Program-made: the position numbers and the translations under genes | Shown: positions 24,031 through 38,254 of the stretch, piece by piece | Layout: the number at the start of each line of letters is the position of its first letter | How positions within the stretch are numbered: the stretch's first letter is position 1 | The notes under the pieces: generated by a model | Database searches by the model: none | What the model was told of the DNA's origin: nothing | The model's input: the letters and a program-made list of their open reading frames with translations, nothing else | DNA from: Allodiplogaster sudhausi | Taxonomy: Eukaryota > Nematoda > Chromadorea > Rhabditida > Diplogasteridae | Assembly: GCA_945643635.1 (NCBI GenBank) | Contig: CALZFC010000026.1 | Coordinates: 3,440,501 to 3,504,500, forward strand | Length of the DNA: 64,000 bases | Reading direction: 5' to 3'

Positions 24031-24636
24031 GATAATGCTACATAACGAGGCGACTCGTTGTCTTTATTCATCAACAACATGCAATTCATTCATTCTATTT
24101 CTATAATTGTAGCCTCAGGTTTCGTGGTACGGCAAATGAAGGCGTTAGAAAGGCTTTTGCTTAGACAGGTCGGCGGCGAGGAGAATCGGGGGGCAGGTGC
24201 TTGATGAAATCAGCACAAGGGAGTGTTTCATTTTTGTTGCCGTAAAGAGAGCAAAGTGACACGGGCCATTATTGAGGAGATGGCTGCCTCAGCCACGCAA
24301 GAACTTATTGGCTGCCTGTCTTAACTTCAATTACGGCATGGAGTTGTTCTTTTGACACCCCCCCCCCTCTCTCTCTCGCTCTCTCTCTCTCTTTGTCTCT
24401 GTTCGACTCCTCTCAATAAATAATAATCTGCTGTTAGAGATCTCTTCTATTCTTGTTGTAGCAAAGCCAGGAATAGGTTAATGTTCTCTAGGAAGATTGC
24501 CTGGCCGTCAACGAAAGCCAAGCGCCGCTCAATTCGATTCCGACTCAATTACAATAGGTAATTGTGCGCCTGTGGCAACAAAGCCAATTCGCCTAGATAG
24601 GAAGAGCTGGGGCGAGTAATCTCAACAGCTTAGGTA

Positions 24637-24667
<31 letters not shown>

Positions 24668-27600
24668 CCTCTCCCACTCTCTCTCTCTCTCTTTCTCTTC
24701 TCCAATTCCTATTCTACTTTTCTTCCTCCCTTTCTTTTATGTAGTAGGCAGTGAAGGCGCTCCTACAACTCGTGTGCGCCTCTTCTCATTCACTTTTCTC
24801 ATTCCAAGCCTCTGGCAGAATCGGAATCCAACATCCCTTTTCAGATAGCAGTGAGTAACTTAGACAATGTTCATTTGTTCAAAGTAGAGTAAATTATGGA
24901 TGACAATCTCGTAATGTCGTATTGCAATTGTCAAGATATTTATAATTTGAGGCTGCCAGATCGCCAGGTTTCCTCGAACGAGAGCGTGCCGTTGTGTCTC
25001 ATCTGAAATCTCTTTCTCTCTATCTCTATGATGCAACTTCTCTCGCCTTGCCCTCAGAGGCCTGTCATTTCACGATGGCTTAGACATGCTCTTGCATAGT
25101 TGTCTCCCCCTTTCCGCCAGCAACACTCTGCTTACTTCTCAACGAAGTGTATCACACTCCAGGCTAGCACTTCTTTGTCTTCTTGCGTGTGTCACTAACC
25201 ATCTCCTCACTTTCCCCTCCATTCCTATGTTGTTATGGTAGAAAGAGAAAGAGATATTCTTTGGCATTGTTTGAGTAGCCCTCTTCCTTCGAGCATCTGT
25301 CGCCGAGATTCTGCCCCGGCTAATAATGGTCGCTGGAATTCAATAATGCGAAAGATAGCCCGAGGCTATCTCTATGCAGTGTCTCTTCTATCTATTCTAA
25401 ATTGTTCGCTGAGAGGATTCAGAGGAACCCGAGCAAAGAAGAGTAATAGAGCTTGAGGCGAGAGGGAGGAGCAAGCAATACGCGAGCGATGCTCCCCTTC
25501 CCGCCCCTCGGCCGGGGCACAAAGAGACAATGCCTCCACATTGCTTCTGCTCATTCTCCCTCCTTCGAGACTACTGTATCATCCCATCCTCTGTTTACTG
25601 GTCTCCTCCCTACATGGCCATCCCTTTCTCAACTGCGAGCTTTCATTCCTACTCCTCTCTTCTCTAATCAGGTTTGCCGTTGAACCGGGCAACAATGCGC
25701 GCGGCTCCTCTCACTTTCCACCTGTCCCAAGTACCAGTGTCCTTCAAGCTGTGCCAGCCGCAGTTAGTTGCTTGTTCAAAACATCCTCCGTTGCATCCTT
25801 GGCTAGAAGAGGCGGCTTTCTCTCTCATTGGCATGCCCTGCGCAACTTGTTCCTTCCTGTTTGTCTTGGCGTGGAGAGGGACGAAGGGTGGAGAGAGTCA
25901 AGGGGAGGGACACAGCCGAAGGCTACCTTCATGGCATGCCGCTTCTCTCACTTGGACATCAAGGAGAAGCTCAGGTTAGAGCCGAAGGGCACGAGGTCCA
26001 GCTCTGCCAAAAGAGAGGGGCCAACTAGGAGAGACCAGAGAAAGAAGAGTAAGAGGTGAGAGGGCAGCGGAGGTGAAGAGGGTGAGAGGGTATCCTCATT
26101 CAACTGCCCGTAACAATTGAGCTTTCGCATCTTCGCCCCCTCTCACTTACTCCATGAAAAAGGCTCCATGCCACATGAAGACACTTCCGAAACAGGATTA
26201 GGATAGAGAGAAGGGGCGGGCAAGAGAGTAGAGACACAGAGAGGAGATCCTTCCAGATCTCATCTCTTTGCTACTTCTGCCTAATATCAGATTTATGAGA
26301 AGTAACCGAGTTATCTAGTATAATTTATCTCCGTCGCCGCTTTGATATCTCCAAATTAAAGTCTCAGTTCTCAATTACTTGTAATCAGAACTACCATTTT
26401 AAAGCATGAATGTAGATAGAATAAATATCTTGCAAATTGATTATCATAATTCTGTGGTTCTCTCTTAATATGGAGGGGGGGAGAATTTCATTTATGTACA
26501 TACATATTTATGAGATACCTGAGGATATCTCTTATGAGTAGCTTCCTGAGAATGCCATTGAGTAATCAGAGGTCCATTCAAGTTGTCATCTTCGATATGC
26601 CGATTCATGCGCATTCTGATGCTGACGACTGAATGGCTTGAATTGAGCCAAAGTGGCTTTTCTGGATGGCATGGGGAGGATGATACGATGCTCCGCACAG
26701 AAGGTCCCTCCTTTCTAATGTCGGGCCTCAGATGTCCCGCTCCACGGCTCGTTTAATTCGATTGCGTCTTTATGGACATTGTTCTGAAGGAGTGGTGGCG
26801 ATAAGTGAGAGAGCTGTCCTTTTACTCATTGTCAGAATCTCTCTCCCTACGCCCTCTCCTCTCTTATTCTCTCCTCCCGCCAAATCGTGTCTTCAACGGA
26901 GCCACCAAAAGTAGCAATGCCAATCGCTATCAGCTTGCCATGAGTGCCCTGAGGGATGACCGGGGAGTCTCGGCTCTCACCCTTGTCAGAGAAGAAGAAT
27001 GCCAAGGCACAGAGATTGGCTACTCGCAGCTGTGGCCGGCCTCCTCCACTCGACTGATGACCCTTTCTTCTTCGTTCCAGCCGCCACATCTGGCGGTGAA
27101 CTGCTGCAGCATCTCCTTTCTCTCACTCACCAACTCTTCCTTTGACTTTATTCCTCCTTCTCCTCAAGATGTTTCGACATTCTTCTCTGTCTAACAATAA
27201 GATTGAGAGATGAAGTAATTGTTTGTTTCCATGTTCCAATGGAATGAGTGACGGACTGTTCCGATTCTCCCTCCCCATGCCAACCCCCGCACCCCCCTTC
27301 CAAGGACACGCACAGTTCTCCGCTGGCTCTGCGGTGTCTTTCATTCTCTCTAGTTCCATGCCAGCATCCTTAATCTGATGTTCCTCTGTTATGCTCTTTC
27401 CGTTCGTGACGTCATTCGCCCCTTTTCGCCTTTTCTCAACAAATTGATTGCAGCTTTAATCAAAATCAGCAGATTCCAAACATTGTCGGTTCTGCTTCGC
27501 TGTCCATTTTTTTTTTGTTGAATTGCTTTCATTGCTACCTTTGTCAGTCCTATCAATCACGCATTTTTGTATGCACATATGCACTATTTTGCACCACGTG

Positions 27601-28140
27601 CTAGTCTTTTTTCTTTTTTTTAGTTTAGCTGAAACAAAAAAAATATCATGGAGTTCAAGATATCATAGAAAGCTTTGAATATGCAATACGAAATTATTGC
27701 AGAAGTATGTTCTTCTTGCTTCATTCTGGCAGCATTGCTATCAGGACACTTTTGAACAAGGTCACCCGGAACACTCCAAATTGGCCAGCTTTTTTGTTGA
27801 CCACTATTTTGCATCCTATTCTCCTTGTGAACAGGGAAGGAAAAGAGCTAGGAAGAAGGCTCAGCAGGCTATGCCCTAGCCGGCTACTTTGAATGTTTCT
27901 CGAGAATTCCTTAGAATAGATGTGGGTTGAGTGATCCGCCAGAACAAGGCAGAAGAATCGGGCTAGCCAGAGTGACTCTTCTTCTTCTTCCTCATTCATT
28001 CCTTCTTTCGCCTTCTCTCTCCACCTTTTTCTCTCTTTCTCTATTCGCTGCCTTTTTCTGTCTTCTTCATTCCTTCTTGTCACCGCTTGTGTTGGCCGTT
28101 TATGCAGAGACCCCAAATGAACAAGGAGGGGGAGAGCTGA

Positions 28141-28183
<43 letters not shown>
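28141..28183 (+). repeat. (CT)n microsatellite
   Basis: A nearly pure CT run in the gene-poor region. Confidence 0.85.
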
Positions 28184-28186
<3 letters not shown>

Positions 28187-31100
28187 CTCTCCGACCTCTT
28201 CCTTCTCCTCTCTTCAACTTCTACCCTCTCCTCTCTTGCTATTGTAATGGCGCCAAGGTTGTTGAACCCCTCTTGTTGGACAGGGCGGCTACTGGACGAT
28301 GCATCGCTTAATTCCGATTCTTTCATTTCTTTATGCGATGAAGACCTCCCTGTCTTTTTATTTCGCACGATCAATAAATCAGTTTAGCAACTATTTACAG
28401 ATGAATTCAATATTTTTGTAGGTATCTGGTTGGTGGCAGAGACGATTCTGGAGTGGATCGAAGAGCAAGAAAGAAGGGGCGCAACCGAGGAGGAGAGCGA
28501 AGAAGAGACTCTGCTCGGCTCTCGGTCCGTTCTTTCCCTTTCCAATCCTTTCAAATGGCCGTCTTTCTCTCTCATTGTCTTCACTGATAGCGGTCGTCTT
28601 CCTCCGTTCTTAGCTGCGGAGGCGATTGAGCGAAAGAATGGATTGTGCGGGCGCAGTTAGACAAAAAGGGTCAAGGCCTGCTGTTCACTGGACCTTCTTT
28701 GATAGTTCTGTATGAGCGATGATTGGGTAAGGCTGCGGAGAATGGTGTATTGGTTCTCATGTGGTTGGAGATAACAAGAGCGAGAGCGGGAGAGGGAGCT
28801 AAAGATGAGAGAGAGTGAGAGAGAGAGAAGACTGAATACGAGGAACAACAAGAATAGAACAACCGGGTGGTTCTCATCAAGACAACTAAATGCGTAAGAC
28901 GGCGGGAAAAAAATAAATTAAAAGAAATAAAAAAAAAATCAAGAAAAGTTTTACGGATGTACAAGCGAACATTTTCATGACGCGCTGAACCGGAGAAGGT
29001 TGTTAGGGGGGAACTGCGTATATTCTCAAGTATATTCGAATGAAGCTCTGCGTCCTTAGAACAAATCCGGCAGTGCAAGAGAGAGAGAGAGAGAGTAGAG
29101 AGAGAGAGAAGAGAGAGAAGATAGAGAGAGAAAGAGAGAGGGTGGGAGAGAATGGAGAGAGGAGTAGGTTAGAGTGGATAGAGGAGGAGGTTAGAGGGAA
29201 TCCGACGCGGCTAGAAGCAGTGGCGAAGTGCACAATGAAATGAATGCGGAGGGCGTCAAGTAATCTCGACACCCTTCTTCCTGCTCATACTGCTCATTCT
29301 TTCATTGCTCGCTACTCTCTCTCATTTATCCCCCCACATCATCCTCCTATCTGCGTTCCCTTCCAAGCTTCGACTTTTTCTATTCTAAAATGGGTACTTA
29401 GTAAGTGTACTTGTTAACTCATATCTAGCTCGCTACCTTCTCACTGCCCCAATGCACAAGTCTAACTACTTCATTGTACTCGATAGTTCAAGGCGGCACA
29501 ATCGCTTCTGCTCCCCCTGCTCTTTCCTCGACTATTCATTTCTCTATCTTTCTCACTCTTTCTCACTCTCTCACTTTTCTCTCTCTCCTGCCATCAAAAT
29601 AAAGTTCCAATCGCAGAGTGCGCGAGAGTGGATGCCTCACAATTCTACGAACACAGGTGTTTGCTACTTCAAAAGCTGTTTCCAACACCGAAGCACTCTT
29701 TACTATTGCAGTTTCAGTCTTACTGAATTAGAACCTTATATCAGATTCCCTTCTGCTTTTTCTCTCTTTAATCTCTTCACAATTTCTTACGAACATATGT
29801 ACATGGACATTACTTCAATCTTAGTTGAAACTCATCGTAAGAGAGTTGTTTTTGATGGTAGCAGAGGGTAGCTCATTGTTAGAGATCGTCTTGTGTCCTC
29901 GCAATGATCTATCGTGTGCTACTCAGCCAACTTCAGCTGCCACATAGTTTTTGGAATTGACCACAGAGACATCTGTGCATTGGGCGGCTGGCTTTCTTAG
30001 TCAGTGCTTCAACTTCTTTTTTTATCCCCCTACGGCTTGTAATCTTTTGCGCCCGAAAAAAGAACAGCTACAGACAAAAAAAAACTAATAAGAGTGCTCT
30101 TTCTTTATCATCTTTAAATATGTCCAAAACAGCTTCTTGTTTTTAATGAATCCGCCTCGCAAACAATGTCAAGTGTATTCGAAAATAAATTAGGATTTGA
30201 AAATCCATTTAGCTTTTCTTTATCATATTATTGTTTAGTGGAAGGTTCCTTTTTATTTCTTCAGACGAAAGACGACCAAAAGTCACAAGATGATAGTTCA
30301 ATAATAAAGATTTTTAATGGTGAAAATAAAGAGTCAGAAAAAAGATATAATAAATTGCACTGGTGGACATTTAGTGTAGGTATGTACAAACATACAATTG
30401 TATATGTAGCTGTAATAGTCAATATAGTAGCTATTCCACAGTAAATGTATTGTAGAAATAATAAAGAGACAATAAGAATGAATCCTCCGGGGTTCGCGCT
30501 GCTCGTTTCCCCGGTGGATCGCTGCACAAGGGCGTCGAATGACTCCCAATTAGAAGCTCGTCGCTCTTGGTCTCCCTCCCCCTTCCCTAATTAGCTCGTG
30601 CTCCCCATGAACGAAGCTGCGCGGTCAGCACGCACATTTACATATCAGAGTCAAAGTTGGCATACGCTGAGATGATACTTTGCCGTTCTCTCAGAGACGA
30701 CGTAGAGAGGAAGGTCACGGCCCTTTCAGAAGACAGGTACGCATGCAATGGCTCAGATGTCAATCGCCTTTACCACCTCGATAATTTTAAGGCATCCCAG
30801 ATTCAGTTAGAGCGATATTGAAGAGGATTCATGTTGCCCGGCTAAGAATGGAAAGGTGTGATGGAGAGAAGCTCACTACTTTTCATTCAAAGAAGGCGCA
30901 ATCTCACATATTGCTAATTCGCGTATGTCATCCTATCCGGCTTCCTCCTGTTTGGCACGGTGAGAGGAGGGAGAAGAATAAGGTGGAGAGGAAGAAGGAA
31001 GTAAACAGGAAATGCCATTCAGGGATAAACGGAAGCCTCTGTTCTTCTTATCATTTCAGAGTGAAAAGATCCGGAGAGAGAGAGACAAGGAGGGGCGGAG

Positions 31101-31460
31101 AGAAAGCGAGTAACACAGAGAACACATCGTCAAGGTTTCATTGCTCATACGGGAGGACTGGCTGAGTTGTCCAAAACAGACTTGAGTAACTTGGCATGTG
31201 GTTCTCTTGCATTGTGGTGGGAAGAAGTAGAAGAGGAGGAGGAGACTGACAGAGAGAAGGGACATAGGTCGGAGTGGACAGCTTCGTTGTGTTTGCCCTT
31301 AATTTCGAGGAAAGCGCTGAGTGACAGAATGAACGACGGCGCGGCTTCTTCTTCAACATAATGGGCTTGACTTCCGGCGATAGATAGCAAGCTGTCGGCC
31401 AGGAGGAGGCATTGCATGGCACACCCAGAGAATGCACGAGCCAGCCAGCCTCCCTCCACT

Positions 31461-31475
31461 CCCCCCCCCCCCCCC
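31461..31475 (+). repeat. Poly-C tract
   Basis: Fifteen consecutive C inside a C-rich stretch (about 31450-31490). Confidence 0.85.
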
Positions 31476-33344
31476 TCCTCTCCCTCCCCTGTTGACTCGG
31501 CTGGCAACATGATGCTCCAGGCACTCATTGTTCCTGCCAGATATCTCCATTCTGATTCACGTTATTCTTCATCCTAACATTTTCATCATCTTCTTCTTCT
31601 TCTTTTCTCTAGTTTTGGCTACTCCAATGTTTTACTACGTAAGCATTTGATGTCTCTCGTACGCTGATTCGATGCTTATTGATGGCCATGTTTATCGCGT
31701 CCCTATCCGATTTAGCCAACACCTGCAATGGACTCTCTCCATTCCCTCTCTCTCCTTCTGCTCATCTCCCTCATTCCTTCCTTCCCTTTTCAATCGCTGT
31801 GACTTCTTCGGAATAGTCTCTTGCGACAGAGAGCCATGCCCAGTGGCACTCCCTTCCATTAGCCGTGATCAGTCGAGGAAACTCGGCTTCTGTCGTCAAT
31901 GGCTAAGTGATAAGTCGGGGGCATTTCGGCGCTGGCTAGCATCGCTCCGCCTTCTCTTGTCTTTTTTGGCTTCTGCCTTCTCTGAATCCCTATTCTATTT
32001 GTTCAAGTATGCTACACCGACAAGGATAATGACATTTTGTTAGCCGTACCTTTTTACTAGTGTGGCAGTCATAAAACATTTACTTGTCGAGATAGCGGGA
32101 CCATAACTCGTTTGATGCGTCATTTATAAGAAGTAAGAAGAGAGAGGCCTAGGAGGCGGAGAGGGAGTTGGCTGGCTTAAGAAACGACTTTCAGAGAAAC
32201 GTATTATGTTGTATCTCGGACTTGGGCTGCCTTAAGCAGCCATTGTCAAGGGTTGTCATCGACTTAAACTTCAACATAATCTACTCTTACAATTATGCTT
32301 GCTCTCTGCGCAATTTGAGAAATTATAAAGGGCTGATTCATCAGGCAAATAAACGTATGCGCTTTAATATCTTTTTTCCTCATTTTATTTTAGAAAAAGC
32401 ATTTTCAAGTATTTCATTGAACTTGTTGATAATAAAGGTCGAAATGTTGTGCATTTCTAGAATTAGGGGAAGGTGCTAAGAAGCTGAAGATCGCAGTGCT
32501 ACTTGCTACTTCTGCACTTTCATTCTACTCTTTCTCAGTCGCAACCTGCCTAGCATCTCTCTTTCTTTTCTCTCTCTCTAACTATCTCTCTCTTACTCTA
32601 CTTCTCTCTACCATCTCTCTTTCCTTTCTCTCTTTAAGGCTCTCTCTATCACGGTTATTCTCTCCGCAGTCGCACTTTTCACCTCATTTTGATTTCTTTA
32701 TCCGATAGGCAGACAACGACTCCACTTCCTTCATTAACAAACATTCATGTAAATTACATTCTTGACTGCCGAGAGAGACAGCGCCACCATTTTCCGAGTA
32801 TTCTCATTCTCTCGTGAGCCGCGCATCGAATTATTTCTTTTGCTTTGCAACTTTAGTTTTCATTCGAGGTACATCCAGCTATGCCTGCCTCTTAGATATT
32901 GGAGTGGGATTATCAGTCTCCTCTGTGTCCCAGTCTGACAAGTATAAGATCAAGTGTTTTTAAGAGCCAGCTCATTGTTAGGCGCTAATTGCTTCCATTA
33001 CTTTGTTATTCTGCAATCACTTCAAGGTTGCTCAAGTTATTCATTATTCTCCTCTTCCCCGAGGCCTTTGTCAGAGAGTTCTCCACTCGTATCCCGGCAT
33101 CTTCATCGAGAGCGTTGTCATGTAAGATTGGAAGTGTGATGTGAGGAGGAGGAGACGGATCAGAAGAGGGAAGAAGGAACAATGCGTGGGGATAAGGGGA
33201 GAGAAGGTAGACACTCCCATCCATTGTCCCTCACTAATCTGATCCAGTGCGGTTGCCAATCCACAGAGAAGAAGGCCAGGATGAAGCCTGGCACTGCAAC
33301 AAAGGCAACGGCTGTCTATTCTCTCCTTCGCCTTCCTTCTCCTT

Positions 33345-33347
<3 letters not shown>

Positions 33348-33389
<42 letters not shown>
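33348..33389 (+). repeat. (CT)n microsatellite
   Basis: A pure CT run of about 40 bp. More CT-rich sequence lies at 33680-33790. Confidence 0.85.
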
Positions 33390-33395
<6 letters not shown>

Positions 33396-35617
33396 CCCAG
33401 AATTCTCACAAGCTTCATATCTGTGCTTCACGATATCTGCATGTTCTATATTCTAATATCCGTTGCCTACCCATAATATCCTCATCCTTCTACGTTTCAT
33501 GACTTCCCCGGTATATGACAGCGCATTGAAATGACCTGCACATTTGCCAGGCGACGATTCAATCGAGTGAAATGGAGAAAGGGCCGAGCAGTTGTCCGCA
33601 GGCTCCTTGGAACACTTGCTGTCCGTTTTTCCTTTGTTCGACCTCATCTCCATCACCTTTCGCCATTCGTCTGTCGCTCTCTCTCTCTCTCTCTCTCCTT
33701 CTCTCACTCTCTTCTCCATCTGTTTCTGTCTCTCTATCTCTCTGTCGTCTCTCTATCTCTCTCTTTCTCTTTCTCTCTGTGTCTCTCTCTCCTCTTGATT
33801 GTGTCTGTCTTGGACATTCTTTCTTTCTTCAACAACCTCTTACTTACCCATAGTCTCTCATTTCGTCTGTTCTAATCTTCGCTCAGCTCAGAGTGTTCTC
33901 CAGCGAATGTTTCAGCATTGCGCGATCTGCCTTCCTCTGACTTCCAAGTATTAAAGACTCCATTGTTTATCTCGTGTTTGTGATCGAGTGCTGTCGATTC
34001 CCTCTTCTGTATCCTCTTTTAATATAACAGTTTCAAGTGAAAGTGGCTGATGAATCCTGGGTGAATTTGCTTTCTTCCACTCTCGTTTCGCATGCGTTCA
34101 TAATATTCTATTCGCCGCACTAAGCGCTTTCATTCTTTTCTTTCGTTTCGCCCTTCCACTGGGGCTTCTTCTTCTTCTTCCTTCATCTTCTTGTGAATGC
34201 AACGACGGAGAAATCGGCTATTATCCCCCTTCCATCCAAAGTTTCCTCCGCCGCGCGTACCAATGATAGAGATAAAGAATAGAAGAGAGTGAGAGAGAGA
34301 GAGAATAAGTAAATGTGAGAGAACGAGAGAAAGAGAGCGCAAATCGGCCATTCTAATGTGCAGCTTTCCTCATTGTTTCACTCATATTAGGCGACTCCGA
34401 CTGGCATGGCTATTGATATATTCCCCCTTTATCTCCCGTTTGCCTTCTGTCTCCTTTCTCATTTTTGGCTTCTTAGTTGATCAAATCTGCGTCTGAATGT
34501 AATCTCAGCGTCGCAATGTCTTTGTGCGGGATTGTCATCTAAGCAGGCAGCAATGCAATCTGCGCGAGTCCGTATATGTGTATGTGCCACATTGAAGACA
34601 AACTTTGTATTCCCCCCAACTCTGATATGCGAGTGGCTGCTGCCGCTTTGCTTGGAAGTCTTCACTGTTCCACGAGGCTATTCAGCTGCTCTTTTCAGAA
34701 TACACAACTCTCTCTTAATTCAATCACACTTTTGCACTACAATTTTCTGGGTGAAAAGTGACGCCAAAGAACAGAAATACTTGCGCGATTGTTGTCTTTG
34801 TCCACTCTGCTTTACGAACTGCGTCAGAATCATTCGCGTGGTGCCATTTCCGGTCTCATTGTCAGATCTTCAGTACAATTTGCATCGATATGGAAGTTTC
34901 ATAGAGATGGAGAAGACAAGAGGACCTCTCGATAGTACTGATGCTCTAGTGACTGGGAGTATACCCTCCGGAAGCATCACTCTCCCCTCAGACTCCCTCT
35001 ATGGGGCCACCACTCTGGCTCTAACTCTTCCCTCCATTTGCCACTCTACCTCCGCTTCCGATTATGATGAGCCAAGACATGGGAGATAGCGTGCCTCCCC
35101 GCTACGGTAGCAAAGAGCTATTCGCCCACAGCTTTCAACGACAGTGGAATAGGCAAAGAGAAGAGAAGAGAAGAGCAGCAGATGAGCTGTGGCTGGTGCC
35201 TTCTCTGTCAAGAGATATAGACTCTCTTGTGCCCTGGCCATTTCGGGGGTGGAGCTTCCTTCGGAGGCAAGGGGACAGTGTAGATGGATGTTGGGCTATA
35301 GAAAGACAGAGGTGAGCATGCCTAGCACAGCTGCCTCTTCTTGTTGCATTTGGCAATGGAGAATGCGCATTGATGTGGCTCGTTCTCCTCCTCCTCTGAT
35401 TATCCCTTGTCTCACTCTCATGCTGCTCCTTCATATGCCAGCTGATTAGCTGACAGCTTCTCCTCTCCATTCTGCTGCGACTTCTCATTCACCTGCCGCA
35501 GCTTCTCTCTCGTACTTCCATGCCGTGCACTTTAACATGCCTGAATCTTTGTTGTGCTTGCTCTAATCCGCTTCCTCCTCCTCCTCCTCCTCCTCAGTTC
35601 TCCTCTCCTTTTGCAGT

Positions 35618-35865
35618 ATGTCGAGTCGCCGGAAGACAGCGCCGATTCGCTTAGCCGCCGACTCGCCCTCCCAGGCAGCAGCCAAGAGAGCCTCCGCCGC
35701 CCGAGTCGACTCCGCCGCCATGGATGTCGACTCCTATCTTCTGCTCCTCCATGACTCTGCTCTCGATGATCTCAAGCCGCCTTCCGTCTTCACCGACTCG
35801 GTCAGAGACGCGTTCACAATGGACCCTCTCTCTCTCTCTCTCTCTCTCTCAAGCCACGCCTACTA
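35618..35865 (+). CDS. Probable alternative first coding exon of the SoxD gene
   Basis: ATG at 35618 follows CTCCTTTTGCAGT, so a splice or spliced-leader acceptor sits one base before it. The frame starts MSSRRKTAPIRLAADSPSQ and is Ala/Ser/Asp-rich. If it ends at 35865 (TACTA|GTGATA), its phase fits the acceptor at 38933 of the next SoxD exon exactly, giving an in-frame N-terminal extension that would include the Ser-Leu repeat coded by a CT tract. An earlier donor at 35801 has the wrong phase for that exon. The exon could also belong to a separate short gene. The sequence RRKTAP resembles the NuRD-binding RRKQxxP start of SALL, FOG and Teshirt proteins; that is only resemblance. Confidence 0.45.
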
Positions 35866-37384
35866 GTGATATCTTTATTTAAATCACGCATCAGCGCCCC
35901 CTCCGCTCATTGTTAATACTGTAGGGAGTGAAAAGCGACTTAATATTGACCGATTTTGTGAAGTGTAGGCTGTAGCTAAGCTAGAGATGCTAGATTGCTT
36001 CTAGACAGGTAGACTGAAGTCGCATTCTTCCTTGGCTTTCCCTCCGTCGGCTCTCCGCTCGCGCTCACTCATATACACAATGCATTTCATTAGCCAAACG
36101 AGAAGGGAGAGCTTTCTCTCGGAAGGTAGGCAGAGACGCCGGCTAAGTCCGACTTATCAAGCGATTTCTTACGTCTTTGGAGGCGCCCTCCTCTTCTTCT
36201 CCTCTTCCTGCCATAATGGATTGACTTGTATCTCTTCTTACGTCGTCTTGTCTTGCGCCAGCTTCCTTCTTCTGCCATTGCACACATCCTCCGGCTGTAC
36301 AACAACAGCAGAGATTGCCTCTCTGCAGTCAGCACGGCACCCGTGTTGCAAGTGCCTAATTCACACTGATATCTTGATAAAATCGCGATATTGACAGGAT
36401 ATGTCGATCAGAGTCTTGAAAGATCGATAACGAGAAAGAAAGATAGAGAAAGAGATAAAGAGAGAAATAGATTGAGGGAGTGAGAGAGAAGGAAAGGGAA
36501 AAAAGAACGTAATGGATGTGAGAGAGTTCTGCGATATTTATAGCATTGAAAAGAATGCCGCCGCTTCGCATAGGTCACTTGGCATCCGAGTCTGAAACTA
36601 AAAAGGAACTTGCCGCTGGGGCGCACACTTCTAGCAGCAGCAGCTGCGTATCGTGCAAATACAGTTAGAAATGAACGCAAATTCATGATAGGAAGAGTGG
36701 TGAGAGAAAAGAAGAAGAACGTGAAAGAAGGAAGAGGAAGTGGAGTGCGGAGGAGAAGAAGAGGATAAAAAGGAAAGGGAGGCAGAAAGAGAGAGAAAGT
36801 GAGAGAGAGAGAGAGAGATCGAGGGAGTTATGGAGGGTGTGAAGGTGATGTTGAAAGGGAAAAAATGGTGGGTATGAAAAAACTTAGATATTTCAGGAGC
36901 AGACAAGCGGTCAGATTGCCTCTCCGCTCTCGAGTTCTTCCCCTCCTGGAGTGAATTCATGTGCTAAGAGTAGCTGCAGCACTGCTTCCGACCATACCAG
37001 GTACATAGACATCACTTTTCACAAATCTCATCAACATTTTCATTGATCAACGAATTTAAAATAAATAAGCAATACAAGATAGTCAAGTATTTTGATAAGG
37101 TTTATTGATGTAAACACCTCAAAGCTCCGCTAGGACGCACTCCATCCTGCTTGGCCAATGTCACCTCTTTCTTTCTCTCCAAACTAATCGCCTTTCTATT
37201 GCTCCTTCTTCCTCTTGTCTGATCGAACTTCCTTTCCAGTTGTGGCCATCGTTCAATCCACACTTGAATCACTTCCTTTTTACGTGAGTAACAAAGAAAA
37301 GTCAGTGAAGGTAGAAGAAGGGGAGGACGGCCACATTTTGGAGGGAGAGACGGACAATTCTTCTCTAAAGTCGTGTCATTCTTC

Positions 37385-37417
<33 letters not shown>

Positions 37418-38208
37418 CTTACTTCTTTGTGTCTCAGCCTGGTCATTTGTCTCGTTACAGTACACTCTGAGTGAGAGCATTGTCTTTGTCCGAGTGATCC
37501 AGTAAGATGTCTGCTGTGCTTGTTGTTGCCTGACTGAGAGGGGATGGGGATGTTCACGATAAATGTTAGCGATGTTGCCAGTTTAGAAAAGAGGCTTCGC
37601 CAAGGGCGCCCAGAGACCCCATTGTTCGCGCTCTTTCTTCGATTATCGCCAAGAGATCTTCGTAAGAATAGCACAACAACACATCGGCTTGGCGACAAAT
37701 TCTATATCGAAAAAAAAAACAAATCCTAAAAATTAGATTCATTTCTGCATTCATGTGTCGCGCACATGAATCATAATCCATCTTACAAAGGAGCGAAAAT
37801 TGTTGTGTCTTGCTCTGACGTTTGCCAGCTTTCTCCAACTTCATACAAATGTTGTTGGTTACATAACTTGAATATGTTGGTTTCTCTCTCTCCCTCTCTC
37901 TCTCTCTATCTCTCTCTCTCCTTGATTCTTCCTTTTGTGCTCCTGTGATCACTCGTAAATTCTGAAATCCTTTATGACGAAACGGCAACTGTTTTCAGTT
38001 CTCATTACTTCATAGAGTTTTGTGAAGAAAGCATTTCTGCCTGATTATTACCTCTTTGGGGAAAAAAACAGAGAGAAATGAATAGGCAAGTGATTGACAA
38101 TTGTTGAAGCGGGATATATACGCACCCGTGGATGCGTGCCTCTTCACGAAAAGATGCCTTCTACCTTCCTCTCACCGAGTGCATCTGATCCCCTTGCATT
38201 GTCTAGAC

Positions 38209-38254
<46 letters not shown>

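Larger units (their letters stand above)
24040..35617. other. 11.6-kb gene-poor region upstream of SoxD
   Basis: No coding exon could be supported. Frames over 100 codons here are Ser/Leu or Arg/Glu low complexity over CT/GA tracts, or lack splice and domain support. Contents seen: CT tracts (24370-24400, 24640-24700, 28140-28182, 33347-33390, 33680-33790), GA tracts (29070-29150), an AT-rich island at about 30000-30480, a C15 run at 31461-31475, and homeobox-type CTAATTAG motifs near 30588. Its position before a developmental transcription factor suggests regulatory DNA, but that is inference. Confidence 0.55.

Noticed and set aside
27721..28374. 217-codon minus-strand frame
   Set aside because: It runs through a CT/GA tract as Arg-Glu repeats and has no domain or codon bias; stop-free because of the repeat.
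30166..30444. 92-codon plus frame in an AT-rich island
   Set aside because: Looks protein-like (charged start, hydrophobic end) but no family was recognised and no splice partners were found.
34532..35089. 185-codon plus-strand frame upstream of SoxD
   Set aside because: No domain, no splice context, composition like surrounding intergenic DNA; treated as chance.
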